Origin: an uncultured Lachnospiraceae bacterium
Lineage (GTDB): Bacteria; Bacillota; Clostridia; Lachnospirales; Lachnospiraceae
Length of the DNA: 64,000 bases
Assembly: GCA_910585005.1 (NCBI GenBank)
Contig: CAJUCN010000017.1
Span: forward strand, 1-64,000
Reading direction: 5' to 3'
This document shows, in pieces, positions 46,207 through 54,911 of the stretch. A program made the position numbers and the translations under genes. The number at the start of each line of letters is the position of its first letter. Positions within the stretch are counted from its first letter, which is position 1. Below the pieces are notes generated by a model. It searched no databases. It worked only from the letters and a program-made list of their open reading frames with translations, and had not been told where the DNA came from.

Positions 46207-47484
46207 ATGGAAGAAAAATCATTTAAGAAGTATATCATTTTGTGGGTAAGCCAGAGCGTATCAGGGCTTGGAAGTTCCATGACCGGGTTTGCACTTGTTT
46301 TATGGGCGTATGGACAGAGTCATTCTGCAATGTCCGTTTCGCTGATGTCCTTTTGTAATTATGTGCCATATGTATTTTTGAGCCTGTTTGTTGGCAGTTT
46401 TATAGACAGACATAAGAAGAAAACGATCATGCTGGTTTCGGATAGCGTTGCTGCGGCTGGTTCACTGGCAGTATTGGCATTTCTGCTTGCAGGAAGTCTG
46501 AAGGTCTGGAATATTTATGCCATAAATGCAGTGGTTGGTATAACGAATGCATTTCAGCAGCCTGCGTCCGCAGTGGCAACTGGAAGGCTTGTACCAAAGG
46601 AGAAGATTTCAAATGTCAGCGGTATGAATTCTTTTTCCAATAATCTTATCGTGGTATTCAGTCCTATGCTGGCGGCTTTCCTGTTTGCGGCAGGCGGGCT
46701 TCCTCTGATCCTGCTGATAGATCTGGCGAGCTTTGTCTTTGCATTTTGCGTATTGCTGTTCTTTATCACTATCCCAGAACAGGAGCAGGAAAAGAAATAC
46801 AGTTCTCCATTTGCCGGAATAGCGGAGGGATTTGATTTCCTGAAAAAGGAAAAAGGCATATTATTTATCATGCTTACGATGGCACTGATCAATTTCTGTT
46901 CAAGGCTGACTTATGAGAATATTTTATCGCCAATGATTCTGGCAAGAAGCTCTGGGGACAGCATTGCACTTGGAACTGTAAATGCTTGCATGGGCATAGG
47001 CGGGATTGTCGGGGGAATTATTGTTTCCATGAAAAAAGAAAGCAGCCATAAAGCTGTGGCAATTTATGTCTCGGCGGCATTGTCATTTTTGTTTGGTGAT
47101 CTGATGATGGCAGTTGGGAAAAATGTTTTATGGTGGTCGGTTGCGGCGGTCGCAGCCAGCCTGCCGATTCCCTTTATTATGGCAAACCAGAATACGATAC
47201 TGTATCATAAGGTACCTGCGGCCATGCAGGGGAGGGTATTTGCCGTCAGGAATGCCATCCAGTATAGCACAATTCCGGTTGGCATTATCCTCGGAGGTTA
47301 TCTGGCAGATTATGTCTTTGAACCTTTTATGGTTTCCGGGAACAGGATGGCAGGGATACTGGGAACTATCGTAGGGGTTAGCGCAGGAAGCGGCATGGCG
47401 GCAATGTTCCTGTGTACCGGGATATGTGGCTTTACGGTGAGCATAGTATCCTGTTTCAACCGGGAAATAAAGAAGTTAAACTGA
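46207..47484 (+). CDS. MFS transporter, Mef-like macrolide efflux group
   Basis: A 12-helix major facilitator protein of 425 residues. The opening LWVSQSVSGLGSSMTGFALVLWAY and the loop VGSFIDRHKKKTIMLVSD (motif A equivalent) fit the MFS_3/Mef-type drug exporters, as do FNREIKK at the end and QNTILYHKVPAAMQGRVFAVRN in the central part. It probably pumps out a drug or other small molecule. It is flanked upstream by an inverted repeat and downstream by a terminator; a broken TetR gene lies next, which may once have controlled it. Substrate not readable. GC is higher than that of the AT-rich block before it. Confidence 0.85.
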   Translation: MEEKSFKKYIILWVSQSVSGLGSSMTGFALVLWAYGQSHSAMSVSLMSFCNYVPYVFLSLFVGSFIDRHKKKTIMLVSDSVAAAGSLAVLAFLLAGSLKVWNIYAINAVVGITNAFQQPASAVATGRLVPKEKISNVSGMNSFSNNLIVVFSPMLAAFLFAAGGLPLILLIDLASFVFAFCVLLFFITIPEQEQEKKYSSPFAGIAEGFDFLKKEKGILFIMLTMALINFCSRLTYENILSPMILARSSGDSIALGTVNACMGIGGIVGGIIVSMKKESSHKAVAIYVSAALSFLFGDLMMAVGKNVLWWSVAAVAASLPIPFIMANQNTILYHKVPAAMQGRVFAVRNAIQYSTIPVGIILGGYLADYVFEPFMVSGNRMAGILGTIVGVSAGSGMAAMFLCTGICGFTVSIVSCFNREIKKLN

Positions 47485-47577
47485 TGGACTAATATGAAGG
47501 GGGATCTGTCCCTCGAGAGGATTTCAAAGTTTGTACAAAGGACAAAAACTGATATAAGATATGTCATTAGTTTCTAA

Positions 47578-47607
47578 GGGACAAAGCTGTTTTTTGGGCT
47601 TTGTCCC
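47578..47607 (+). terminator. Hairpin after the MFS gene
   Basis: GGGACAAAGC (47578-47587) and GCTTTGTCCC (47598-47607) form a perfect 10-bp stem with a T-rich loop; only TTT follows. Confidence 0.65.
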
Positions 47608-47968
47608 TTTGTCTGTGTTATAATGCTGCTTTCGGACACATCCTTGGTGTGCCACTGCTGGGCATTTTTACATCTCTTGCTATGGCATATGCGGGTGTTC
47701 TCTTTCCTTTTTTATACCGCATACGAATGCTCATGTACGGTAAAGAAGAAAGTAACCGAAAACAAGAGATAGACCGCCAGCACCACACTATTCCGAATCA
47801 AAGAAGCTAAAGACCAAAAGATAGCTAGTTATACACATTCCCATAATGCCGACTAGGACGAAATCCCTCTTTCCTACATACATATAACAGTTGCTATCTT
47901 GACCATCCAAGGAAAGTTTTATATATTTATGGAAACTTATGAAACGATTTTAGTTTGCGAGGTATATT
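47608..47968. other. Spacer with a possible membrane-protein fragment
   Basis: The plus-strand frame to 47810 reads FGHILGVPLLGIFTSLAMAY, then LFPFLYRIRMLMYGKEE, with a convincing membrane segment, but its start lies inside the preceding hairpin and no ribosome site is seen. It may be the tail of a lost gene of a mobile element. Confidence 0.35.
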
Positions 47969-48530
47969 ATGAGAGAAAAATATTGAATGTGGTAGCCCAA
48001 CTTATCAACCGATATGGTTTGAAAAAATTTACGGTAGATGAAGTAGCTGTAACTTTACGCATTAGTAAAAAACAGTTTATCAGTATTTCGGTGGGAAAGA
48101 TGAAATGATACATGAATATTTTGTGGCAAATTTAGAAAGCGATAAGCAGAATATGAATAAAGCAATGCAGGAAGCAAATGGTTTTAGAAATAAACTGTAT
48201 GCCCTTGTGTATACTAATCGTTGCTATAGATTATCGATATTCGTAATGGGTGAAGCAAAACAATTCTATCCAGAAGAATGGGCAGAAATTGAATCTTTAA
48301 GAAAATAGAAATTAGCCACACTAAATAAATTGCTTAAATGTGCATAAAAAGACGGTGTTATAAAAGATGATGTGTATTTTGGTACTCTTACTGCTATGTT
48401 GGAACGAAGTAGTGACATAATTCTTGATACTGATTTTTTGTTGGAACATAAGCTCCATGTGGCTTAAGCTATTGACGTTGCATTAGATATAATTTTATAT
48501 GGAATTGAAAAGGGGAATAAAGATGATTAA
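47969..48530 (+). pseudogene. TetR/AcrR family regulator, multiply disrupted
   Basis: Allowing shifts, the sequence reads MREKILNVVAQLINRYGLKK, FTVDEVAVTLRISKKTVYQY and FGGKDEMIHEYF: a TetR helix-turn-helix followed by a ligand domain. Lesions seen are one missing base in the A-run near 47976, one frameshift in the A-run near 48066-48072, and three in-frame stops at 48306, 48345 and 48465. The frame ends in KGNKDD at 48530, overlapping the next start. The gene is dead, but its order MFS-TetR-PEBP suggests a former exporter control unit. Confidence 0.85.
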
Positions 48531-48996
48531 TAATTATGAATTGCATGTACGCTGTATAGGATTAGAAAACAATGATATATTCCCGTTAGAAAATACGGGC
48601 AGAGGGAAAGATATATCACCGGCATTTGAGTTTGAAAATCTTTCTCCTGCGGCAAAAACTATTGCTATTACTTTGGAAGATATTAAGCATCCTCTTTTCA
48701 AAAATTTTACGCATTGGGTTATATGGAATATTCCTGCATCAAAAAATATTATTGGAGCAATTCCTCATGGAAAAAATGTTGGCGCTCTTAATAGTGCTAT
48801 TCAAGGAATTGCCTATGGTTGGCACAAATATGCTGGCCCTAAACCACCAAAAGGAAAGCAACATCAATATCGTTTTACAATTTATGTGTTAGATAACATA
48901 CTCTCTTTAAGTCCTAACTCTACAAAAAAGAAGTTTATTAAATCGGCAAAAAATCATATTTTGCAGAAGGGTATTGTTACCGGATGGTTTGAATAA
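48523..48996 (+). CDS. YbhB/YbcL-type PEBP (Raf kinase inhibitor-like) protein
   Basis: A 157-residue phosphatidylethanolamine-binding-protein fold, family YbhB/YbcL. Signature segments are GKDISPAFEFENL, ITLEDIKHP, FTHWVIWNIPA (the DPDAP/HWV ligand-site equivalents), GWHKYAGPKPPKGKQHQYRF and YVLD. Bacterial members have no fixed role. The ATG at 48523 has AGGGGA upstream and overlaps the end of the dead TetR gene, implying former cotranscription. The gene itself looks intact. Confidence 0.9.
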   Translation: MINNYELHVRCIGLENNDIFPLENTGRGKDISPAFEFENLSPAAKTIAITLEDIKHPLFKNFTHWVIWNIPASKNIIGAIPHGKNVGALNSAIQGIAYGWHKYAGPKPPKGKQHQYRFTIYVLDNILSLSPNSTKKKFIKSAKNHILQKGIVTGWFE

Positions 48997-49094
48997 ATAC
49001 TCAAAAATGGCAGTTTATATTTTGCCGTTTTTGAATATAAAATTGTAGTTGTAAACCATGCACCGCCCTATGTGGGAGAAAGGGGGAATCATCT

Positions 49095-49466
49095 ATGCCT
49101 TGCATAGAAGCATATGAAGAATACCCCATAACGATATGCGGTCAGACAGTTATTTTTACCAATGGGGAGCTTGCTATCCCTGCCGGAGTACGACCGGGTA
49201 TCAAATTCGCAGGACTTTGCGGCTCCTGGAAAAGAAAATGGAGGTGTTTTCGTATGGGAAGTCCGAATCTTTTACCCTATGAAACGATTGTCCGGGCGAT
49301 CAGTGGAGATCCAGAAGCCGTGGACGAGGTTTTACGGCATTACAGCAAGCGTATCCGAATCGCCGCTATTGAAAACGGGTACATCGACAGGGATATCAAG
49401 GCAGCATAAAACAGCGGCTCGTCGCTGCACTGTTCAAGTTCCGTTTTGATGAACAGGAAGTGTGAA
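49095..49466 (+). pseudogene. Conjugative-transposon HTH protein, frameshifted
   Basis: From the ATG at 49254 (with TGGAGGTG upstream) the frame reads LLPYETIVRAISGDPEAVDE, VLRHYSKRI and YIDRDI, then stops at 49409. A neighbouring frame carries the missing end, IKQRLVAALFKFRFDEQEV, to 49466. This is the small helix-turn-helix protein found in Tn916/Tn1549-like elements. Upstream, 49095-49250 encodes PITICGQTVIFTNGELAIPAG in the same frame, the tail of another element gene fused by an indel. Both are remnants. Confidence 0.7.
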
Positions 49467-49541
49467 AAGTTGTTTCTATTTTGGGAAAACGGATACATAA
49501 TAGGCAATGACAAATCGGGATTTGAGGAGGAGATATATATT

Positions 49542-49877
49542 ATGAATATAGGATTTTGGTCATGTATAATTTTGGTTATACCATTTGCGATTATAGGTGT
49601 GTTATTTGCAATTTTTAAAGAAAAAGCAGCAAAATTTGTTTCAGGATTTAATTCATTTTCTAAAGAAGAACAGGCATTGTATAATAAAGCTCATATTTCT
49701 CGTGATATAAGAAATCAGTGCTTTATATGGACTGCTATAATGTTGGCAGGAGCGTTATTATCCTACTTTTTAACCCCATATATGGCTATACCAACCTATA
49801 TTATTTGGTTAGTTCTGTTTTTTGGAGAAGTCCACTTTGATAATCATAAAGCGTTTGAAAAATATTTATATAAGTAA
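49542..49877 (+). CDS. DUF3784-type small membrane protein
   Basis: A 111-residue protein with three membrane segments (about 5-25, 55-74, 77-96) and a cytoplasmic loop, KFVSGFNSFSKEEQALYNK, which is the hallmark of the DUF3784 family. The function of the family is unknown. A clear GGAGGAG site precedes the ATG at 49542; the longer open frame to 49446 overlaps the upstream pseudogene and is rejected. Appears intact. Confidence 0.82.
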   Translation: MNIGFWSCIILVIPFAIIGVLFAIFKEKAAKFVSGFNSFSKEEQALYNKAHISRDIRNQCFIWTAIMLAGALLSYFLTPYMAIPTYIIWLVLFFGEVHFDNHKAFEKYLYK

Positions 49878-50263
49878 ATTCTGATTTGTAGAATTGCAGC
49901 CGGCTAAAAATTGAATAATCGCCGTTACACAGGATGGCACACCAAGACAGGAAATCAAGAAAAGGTTTCCTGTTTTTGCGCCCGTTTTTGGCAGTTTTCA
50001 ACTTTTTAGTGGTGTGGGTAGTGAAAAGAAGAATAAAGAAATTTCCAAAAATCACCGTCATTTTTGCTTTGCTTGGTGTTGTAGGTAGTAGGGGGAGAAA
50101 TACCGCCGCTGCTTTGGCAAAATCCCCAAATCCACCCACGAAAGCCTGCAAATAAAAAGTCAAGCTAAATTATAAAGAACATTGAAAATTTTTACAGGTT
50201 GAAAAAGGGGTATTACAATAAGACCGCCAGAATATGCCGGTCTGAAAGAGTGCTGTGTGATGG
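49878..50263. other. Spacer with a doubtful 73-residue frame
   Basis: A plus-strand frame at 49934-50155 (MAHQDRKSRKGFLFLRPF, with a hydrophobic middle and a basic C-terminus) has no ribosome site and no recognised family. It may be an element remnant. Nothing else is seen before the IS110 copy. Confidence 0.35.
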
Positions 50264-51072
50264 TTAGTTTGATGTGGGAAGAGCGGCGAGATATTCTTTC
50301 AACCTTCCATAGTAAATGTGTAGAAATTTGTTGGCGCCTGCCGTCATGTAGACGTAATAAGGTTTGCCTTGTGCTCTTTTCTTGTCCATGAACAGATATA
50401 CAGCGTCATCCGGTTTGCTCTTGATCAGTACATTCATGATCTGGAACAGGGTTTTGCGTAATGCTGGCGAACCGTGCTTGGAGGCATGTACACTTTTTTG
50501 GGAATAATCTCCGGAATCATTCACGAATGGATCTACTCCAGCAAATGCCGTGATTGCTCCTTTGTGAGTGAAACGTGTCACATCACCGATTTCAGCCATG
50601 AGCTGAGGACCCAGAGACGGCCCTACACCTTTCATCGCCATGACAGCCGGATATTCCGGGAGTTTAGAGGCGGTTTCATTCATAAGCGAGCGTAGCTGTT
50701 CAACAGTCTGTGACGCGGCGTTCAACTGTCCGACGGCCTGCTTGATGATATGCCTGGTAAAGCTGTCCTTTGGAAGTGAGGGAATGAGCTCCTTGGCCTT
50801 TCCGTAGATTTCTTCAGCTTTGGACTTGCTGAAGTTGTACTTCTTACGGCTGCACCACTTCTGATAGTGGTTAGTAAAAGCAGTCAGGGACAATTTACGA
50901 ACACAATCAACATGCCAGTAAGTGTCAATGAAGTCCACCCATTTCTGGCTGCCGTCCTCGCGGACAGATGGGGAAGATCAAATGGCTTTCCAACCGTCTT
51001 TCCACCGGGACGGAGGATTGCTACCGTGCTTTTTCGTTTGGAAACATCAATACCTACTGCGTTCATGTTCAT
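50264..51072 (-). mobile_element. IS110 family transposase with a large internal deletion
   Basis: The N-terminal DEDD domain begins MNAVGIDVSKRKSTVAILRP. The C-terminal Transposase_20 domain is complete: MAMKGVGPSLGPQLMAEIGD, HKGAITAFAGVDP, KHGSPALRKTLFQIM and PYYVYMTAGANKFL. Between KPFDLPHLS and REDGSQKWVDF, roughly 110-130 residues normally found in about 400-residue IS110 enzymes are missing, and the two halves are out of frame (junction about 50950-50965). The deletion removes the rest of the catalytic domain, so the element is dead. Ends of the element were not identified. Confidence 0.85.
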
Positions 51073-51368
51073 AAAAATGTCACTCTTAAATAAAGATTGC
51101 AATTGGTCAGTGCCAGTTTTACTCATTGCCGATTCAATCTACTGTGGTGTGACGCGAACGCACCGAGAGGGCGGCTCAACCTGCATAAAACGAACGCTGC
51201 GAATGAGGAGCTGGTTATCAGACTTTCGTACGGACGCGAAGCCCAAGGAGGTTTCCGATATACCGATTGCTCTTATCATTCTAACAGCTTAAGCAATAAG
51301 ATGGATAATTCCTTACTGGCTGTAAGGAATATTAACCATAAATCTATTGTAGTAGTAGGTTTACAGCC

Positions 51369-51830
51369 ATGAAAAGATACAACACGCCCCACCGCCACCG
51401 GGTAATCAAGACACACATTGAGGACAGGGAACCGCCAAGGTTTGAATAGGTGATCGATGGGTACAGCGGATTCCTTTTTGTGGATAAGGACTGCAACCCT
51501 CCGGTGGCCATGCATTGGGAACACCGATTCAACCACATGGTCAAGAGGTACAACGATATCTATCGGGTGCAGATGCCGAACATCACACCCCATGTCTGCC
51601 GCCATACCTACTGCAGCAACATGGCGAAGTCCGGCATGAACCCCAAGACGCTCCAATACCTGATGGGGCATAGCGATATCGGGGTGACGCTGAATACCTA
51701 CACGCATCTTGGCTTGGAGGATGCCACGGACGAACTTCGGAGAATGGAAGAACTGGAGAACGCCAGAAAGGAACTGGAAAAGAACAAGGAAGAGAAGCCC
51801 GTATCACAGAAAATGTTCTGGGCGATCTGA
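51369..51830 (+). pseudogene. Tn916/Tn1549-type integrase, C-terminal fragment with stop
   Basis: The frame opens MKRYNTPHRHRVIKTHIEDR, meets an in-frame TAG at 51447, and continues VIDGYSGFLFVDKDCNPPVA, then HWEHRFNHMVKRYNDIY, TPHVCRHTYCSNMAKSGM, LMGHSDIGVTLNTYTHLG. The His-x-x-Arg, His and Tyr catalytic residues remain, but the N-terminal half, including the first catalytic Arg, is absent. It is better preserved than the fragment at 45548 and comes from the same integrase family. It forms the left edge of the Fic/macro cluster. Confidence 0.85.
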
Positions 51831-52192
51831 ATAAAGAGAGTTTTGCGCGCTGCTTCGGCAGGGCATTTTTTTAATTAACTGGTTATTGTTGAACTATCAT
51901 GTCACTATCTCTGTGAGTAAAACTCGTGTCGGCTATTAGTTGGGTAAATCAGTGCAAATCGTGGCGTTGTGAAAAGTGCCTTACTGCGGTTTTACTACCG
52001 TTCAGCCGATGAAAACTAATATGTACAAATCCCCTTTTCGGGGGTAGTAGAAGGCACCATGCAGCATTGCAGGTGCCTTTTTGGAATAAAACAGTTTTGT
52101 ATTGTTCCGTTATTTTGGCAAATGTTGTTCCGATATTATTGATATTGTTCCGTTAAAGTGGTATACTATATCTTAGATTGGAGGGATCGTCT
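51831..52192 (+). promoter_or_regulatory. Fic cluster promoter with three TTGTTCCG repeats
   Basis: TTGTTCCG occurs at 52102-52109, 52125-52132 and 52145-52152. The last copy lies exactly inside the 17-base spacer between TTGATA (52139-52144) and TATACT (52162-52167), so a protein bound there would block polymerase. The Fic protein just downstream carries an N-terminal helix-turn-helix-like region and could be the repressor. The earlier part of the stretch (51831-52095) contains no recognised gene. Confidence 0.68.
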
Positions 52193-53086
52193 ATGTTTAT
52201 GACAGTAAAACAGGCTTCTGAAAAATGGGGCATTTCTGATAGAAGAATTCGAGTTCTTTGCTCTGAAGGGAAAATTCCAGGTGCGTACCAGGAAGGACGC
52301 GGTTGGAAAATTCCTGTGGATGCAAAGAAACCAGCTGATGGTCGTTACAAATCAAAGGAGAGCCTTTTGGCGCAAATCGACCGTAAAAAGGTTGAGTTGG
52401 ACGGCAGAAGACCTTTGACAGCGGGCGAAGTGGCAAGGCTTAACGAGGAGTTTATTGTGGAATACACATACAACTCTAACGCCATCGAAGGAAATACACT
52501 TACTTTGCGCGAAACAGACTTGGTACTCCGAGGTCTCACGATTGACCAGAAACCGTTAAAGGATCACATGGAGGCAGTCGGTCATAAAGAAGCATTTGAT
52601 TTTGTGAGTGAACTTGTGAAAGATAATGTTCCGATTAGCGAGAGCATCATCAAACAGATTCACTATCTCGTCCTTGCCGATAAGAAAGAAGACCGTGGTG
52701 TCTACCGCAGAGTTCCGGTTCGTATTATGGGCGCACAGCATGAACCTGTGCAGCCGTATCTTATTGAACCGAAGATAGAACAGTTGTTGCGTGATTTTGC
52801 TGAAAGTAGAGAGCATATCGTAACAAAATTGGCTCGTTTTCATATCGAGTTTGAGGGCATCCATCCTTTCATTGACGGTAATGGCAGAACCGGAAGACTG
52901 CTTGTAAATCTTGAGTTGATGAAAGCAGGATTTCCACCTATCGACATTAAGTTTACAGATAGAATTGCCTACTACAATGCATTTGATGAGTATCATGTAA
53001 AACATAATCTTTCCGCGATGGAAAATCTTTTTGCAGGATATATTAATGCAAGACTGGATATGTATTTAGATATGTTGCAGGACTAA
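52193..53086 (+). CDS. Fic family AMP-transferase with N-terminal HTH and inhibitory motif
   Basis: A 297-residue Fic protein. Fic enzymes attach AMP (or another nucleotide moiety) to hydroxyl groups of target proteins. The active-site motif HPFIDGNGRTGR is complete at 224-235. An inhibitory motif of the S-x3-E-G/N type, SNAIEGN, lies at 95-101, so this is a class II, self-inhibited enzyme. Residues 1-45 (VKQASEKWGISDRRIRVLCS and IPGAYQEGRGWKIP) form a MerR/excisionase-like DNA-binding domain, unusual for stand-alone Fic proteins. GGAGGG supports the ATG at 52193. The macro-domain gene follows after 30 bases. I infer a sensor-regulator role in the cluster. Confidence 0.92.
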   Translation: MFMTVKQASEKWGISDRRIRVLCSEGKIPGAYQEGRGWKIPVDAKKPADGRYKSKESLLAQIDRKKVELDGRRPLTAGEVARLNEEFIVEYTYNSNAIEGNTLTLRETDLVLRGLTIDQKPLKDHMEAVGHKEAFDFVSELVKDNVPISESIIKQIHYLVLADKKEDRGVYRRVPVRIMGAQHEPVQPYLIEPKIEQLLRDFAESREHIVTKLARFHIEFEGIHPFIDGNGRTGRLLVNLELMKAGFPPIDIKFTDRIAYYNAFDEYHVKHNLSAMENLFAGYINARLDMYLDMLQD

Positions 53087-53116
53087 CCGACCTGCTTTTG
53101 AATAAGGAGGTCACCT

Positions 53117-54187
53117 ATGCCTTTTGAGATAGTAAGAAATGATATTGTAAATATGCAAGTGGATGCGGTGGTAAACACTGCAAATCCGAACCCTGTCATA
53201 GGCTCCGGCGTTGACAGTGGAATACATAAAAAAGCCGGACATGAGCTGCTTGTGGCAAGACAGAAAATTGGCTGCATTGAGTTCGGTGATGCGGTTATCA
53301 CTCCTGGATTTGGATTGGATGCCAAGTACGTTATTCATACGGTAGGTCCCATTTGGGAGGATGGCAACCACGGAGAGGAGCAGATTCTGTCTTCGTGTTA
53401 CAGAAAGTCCCTGGCCTTGGCTAAAGAGCATGAGTGTGAGTCTATCGCATTTCCTTTGATAGCCACAGGTAATTATGGCTTTCCGAAGCCTCTCGCTCTG
53501 CAAATTGCTGTCCGTGAAATCAGCACTTTCCTTTTGGAAAATGAAATGCAGATTTACCTGGTTGTGCTTGGTAAAGAGGCTTTCGTATTGTCGGAGAAAC
53601 TGTTCAAGTCCGTCAGTAGCTATATTGATGAAAATTATATCTGCAGCAAAACGCTTGATGAATATGGAACGGAAAGCGTATATGGTTCACGGCTTGAAAC
53701 AAGGCGGATAAGAGAACGGCTGAAACGGAACAATCGAATCCGTGAGGATATTTGTCCGTCACAAGCATTGGAAGAGTGCCTTGATATGTCCATTGGGGCA
53801 GCAGTTCCAATGGACTCTGATGATTGGGGACAGTTATTGAAAGATCTGGATGCAGGTTTTTCTGAAACGCTTCTGCAACTTATCGACCGCACTGGAAAGA
53901 AAGACTCTGAAATCTACAAAAAAGCCAATGTGGACAGAAAACTGTTCACGAAAATCCAAAATAATATGGATTACAAGCCATCCAAGACAACTGCACTGGC
54001 TTTTGCCTTTGCGTTGGAACTGGATATTAATGAAGCAAAAGACTTCATTGGAAGAGCAGGCTTTGCCCTCTCTCACAGTAGCAAATTTGATGTGATTGTG
54101 GAGTATTTCCTGGTAAACAGAAACTACAATGTATTTGAATTGAATGAGGTTCTGTTTGCTTTTGCCCAACCGCTTATCGGTGCATAA
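53117..54187 (+). CDS. Macro domain protein with C-terminal helical domain
   Basis: A 356-residue protein. The N-terminal macro domain (about 1-170) has the ADP-ribose site: VDAVVNTANPNPVIGSGVDS, GIHKKAG and FPLIATGNYGFP. It resembles MacroD-type ADP-ribosyl hydrolases, although the usual GGG loop reads GSG. A basic linker (about 190-215) leads to a helical C-terminal domain (about 255-356), with DSEIYKKANVDRKLFTKIQN and KTTALAFAFALELDINEAKD resembling an XRE-like fold. Macro plus DNA-binding-like domain suggests ADP-ribose-responsive control, by inference. GGAGG lies 8 bases before the start. Confidence 0.9.
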   Translation: MPFEIVRNDIVNMQVDAVVNTANPNPVIGSGVDSGIHKKAGHELLVARQKIGCIEFGDAVITPGFGLDAKYVIHTVGPIWEDGNHGEEQILSSCYRKSLALAKEHECESIAFPLIATGNYGFPKPLALQIAVREISTFLLENEMQIYLVVLGKEAFVLSEKLFKSVSSYIDENYICSKTLDEYGTESVYGSRLETRRIRERLKRNNRIREDICPSQALEECLDMSIGAAVPMDSDDWGQLLKDLDAGFSETLLQLIDRTGKKDSEIYKKANVDRKLFTKIQNNMDYKPSKTTALAFAFALELDINEAKDFIGRAGFALSHSSKFDVIVEYFLVNRNYNVFELNEVLFAFAQPLIGA

Positions 54188-54267
54188 AAATGTCGCATAC
54201 CATGCGACCATTCATTCTCCTGTTTTCTTATAATGAAATCACAATAAAAAACAGGAGGATTTCAAAA

Positions 54268-54911
54268 ATGACAGAACTTATATTTATTTTAGACCGCAGT
54301 GGTTCCATGCCGGGACTGGAAAAAGACACTATCGGAGGATTCAACTCCATGTTGGTAAAGCAGCGTAAGGAGTCGGGTAATGCCGTAGTATCCACAGTGC
54401 TGTTTGACAATGAAACAGAGGTAATTCATGACCGTGTTGCTATTGCAGACGTACCGAACCTTACTGATAAAGAATATTTCGTATGCAATATTTCGTATGT
54501 GGCTGCACAGCACTTTTAGATGCTGTTGGTGGTGTAATCCATCATATCGGGAATGTTCACAAATATGCCCGTAAAGAAGATGCGCCGGAAAAGACCCTCT
54601 TTATCATCACCACTGATGGTATGGAAAATGCCAGCCATCGTTATACCTACGATAAGGTGCGCCATATGATTGAGCGTCAAAAAGAGCGTCACGGTTGGGA
54701 GTTTCTTTTCCTTGGAGCAAACATCGACGCAGCGGTAGAAGCCAGAAAATCGATGGCTGCCAACTATCACTGTGATGAGGTTGGAACGGCACTCAACTAC
54801 GAAGTCATTAGCGAGGCAATTACCAGCGTAAGAGCGTGTGCAGCGCCGCTTAGTGCTGACTGGAAAAAGAAGATTGATGCGGATTATAAGAAAAGAGGTG
54901 GCGAGAGATGA
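54268..54911 (+). pseudogene. TerY-like von Willebrand A protein, frameshifted by tandem duplication
   Basis: The gene starts with a good AGGAGG site and reads MTELIFILDRSGSMPGLEKD, with the MIDAS motif DRSGS, then TIGGFNSML, STVLFDNE and TDKEYFVC. There a 14-base tandem duplication (54473-54500) shifts the frame, giving a stop at 54519. In another frame the rest of the domain is intact: GCTALLDAVGG, FIITTDGMENAS, WEFLFLGANID and on to 54911. Removing one repeat unit restores a 209-residue protein. vWA proteins of this type act as metal-dependent protein-binding scaffolds in ter-like stress loci. Could be dead, or switched by repeat loss. Ends in an ATGA overlap with the next gene. Confidence 0.85.
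54473..54500 (+). repeat. 14-bp tandem duplication in the vWA gene
   Basis: AATATTTCGTATGC (54473-54486) is followed at once by AATATTTCGTATGT (54487-54500), identical at 13 of 14 positions. Fourteen is not a multiple of three, so the second copy causes the frameshift. Confidence 0.92.

Noticed and set aside
45791..46222. 143-residue minus-strand frame before the MFS gene
   Set aside because: No ribosome site, odd residue composition, and it covers a promoter region with an inverted repeat.
52102..52152. CRISPR array from the TTGTTCCG repeats
   Set aside because: Repeats are only 8 bases, occur three times with uneven short spacing, and no cas genes are present.
54190..54519. Short 109-residue independent vWA gene
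   Set aside because: It is the front part of a longer vWA gene cut by the tandem duplication; the ATG at 54190 has no ribosome site, whereas 54268 does.
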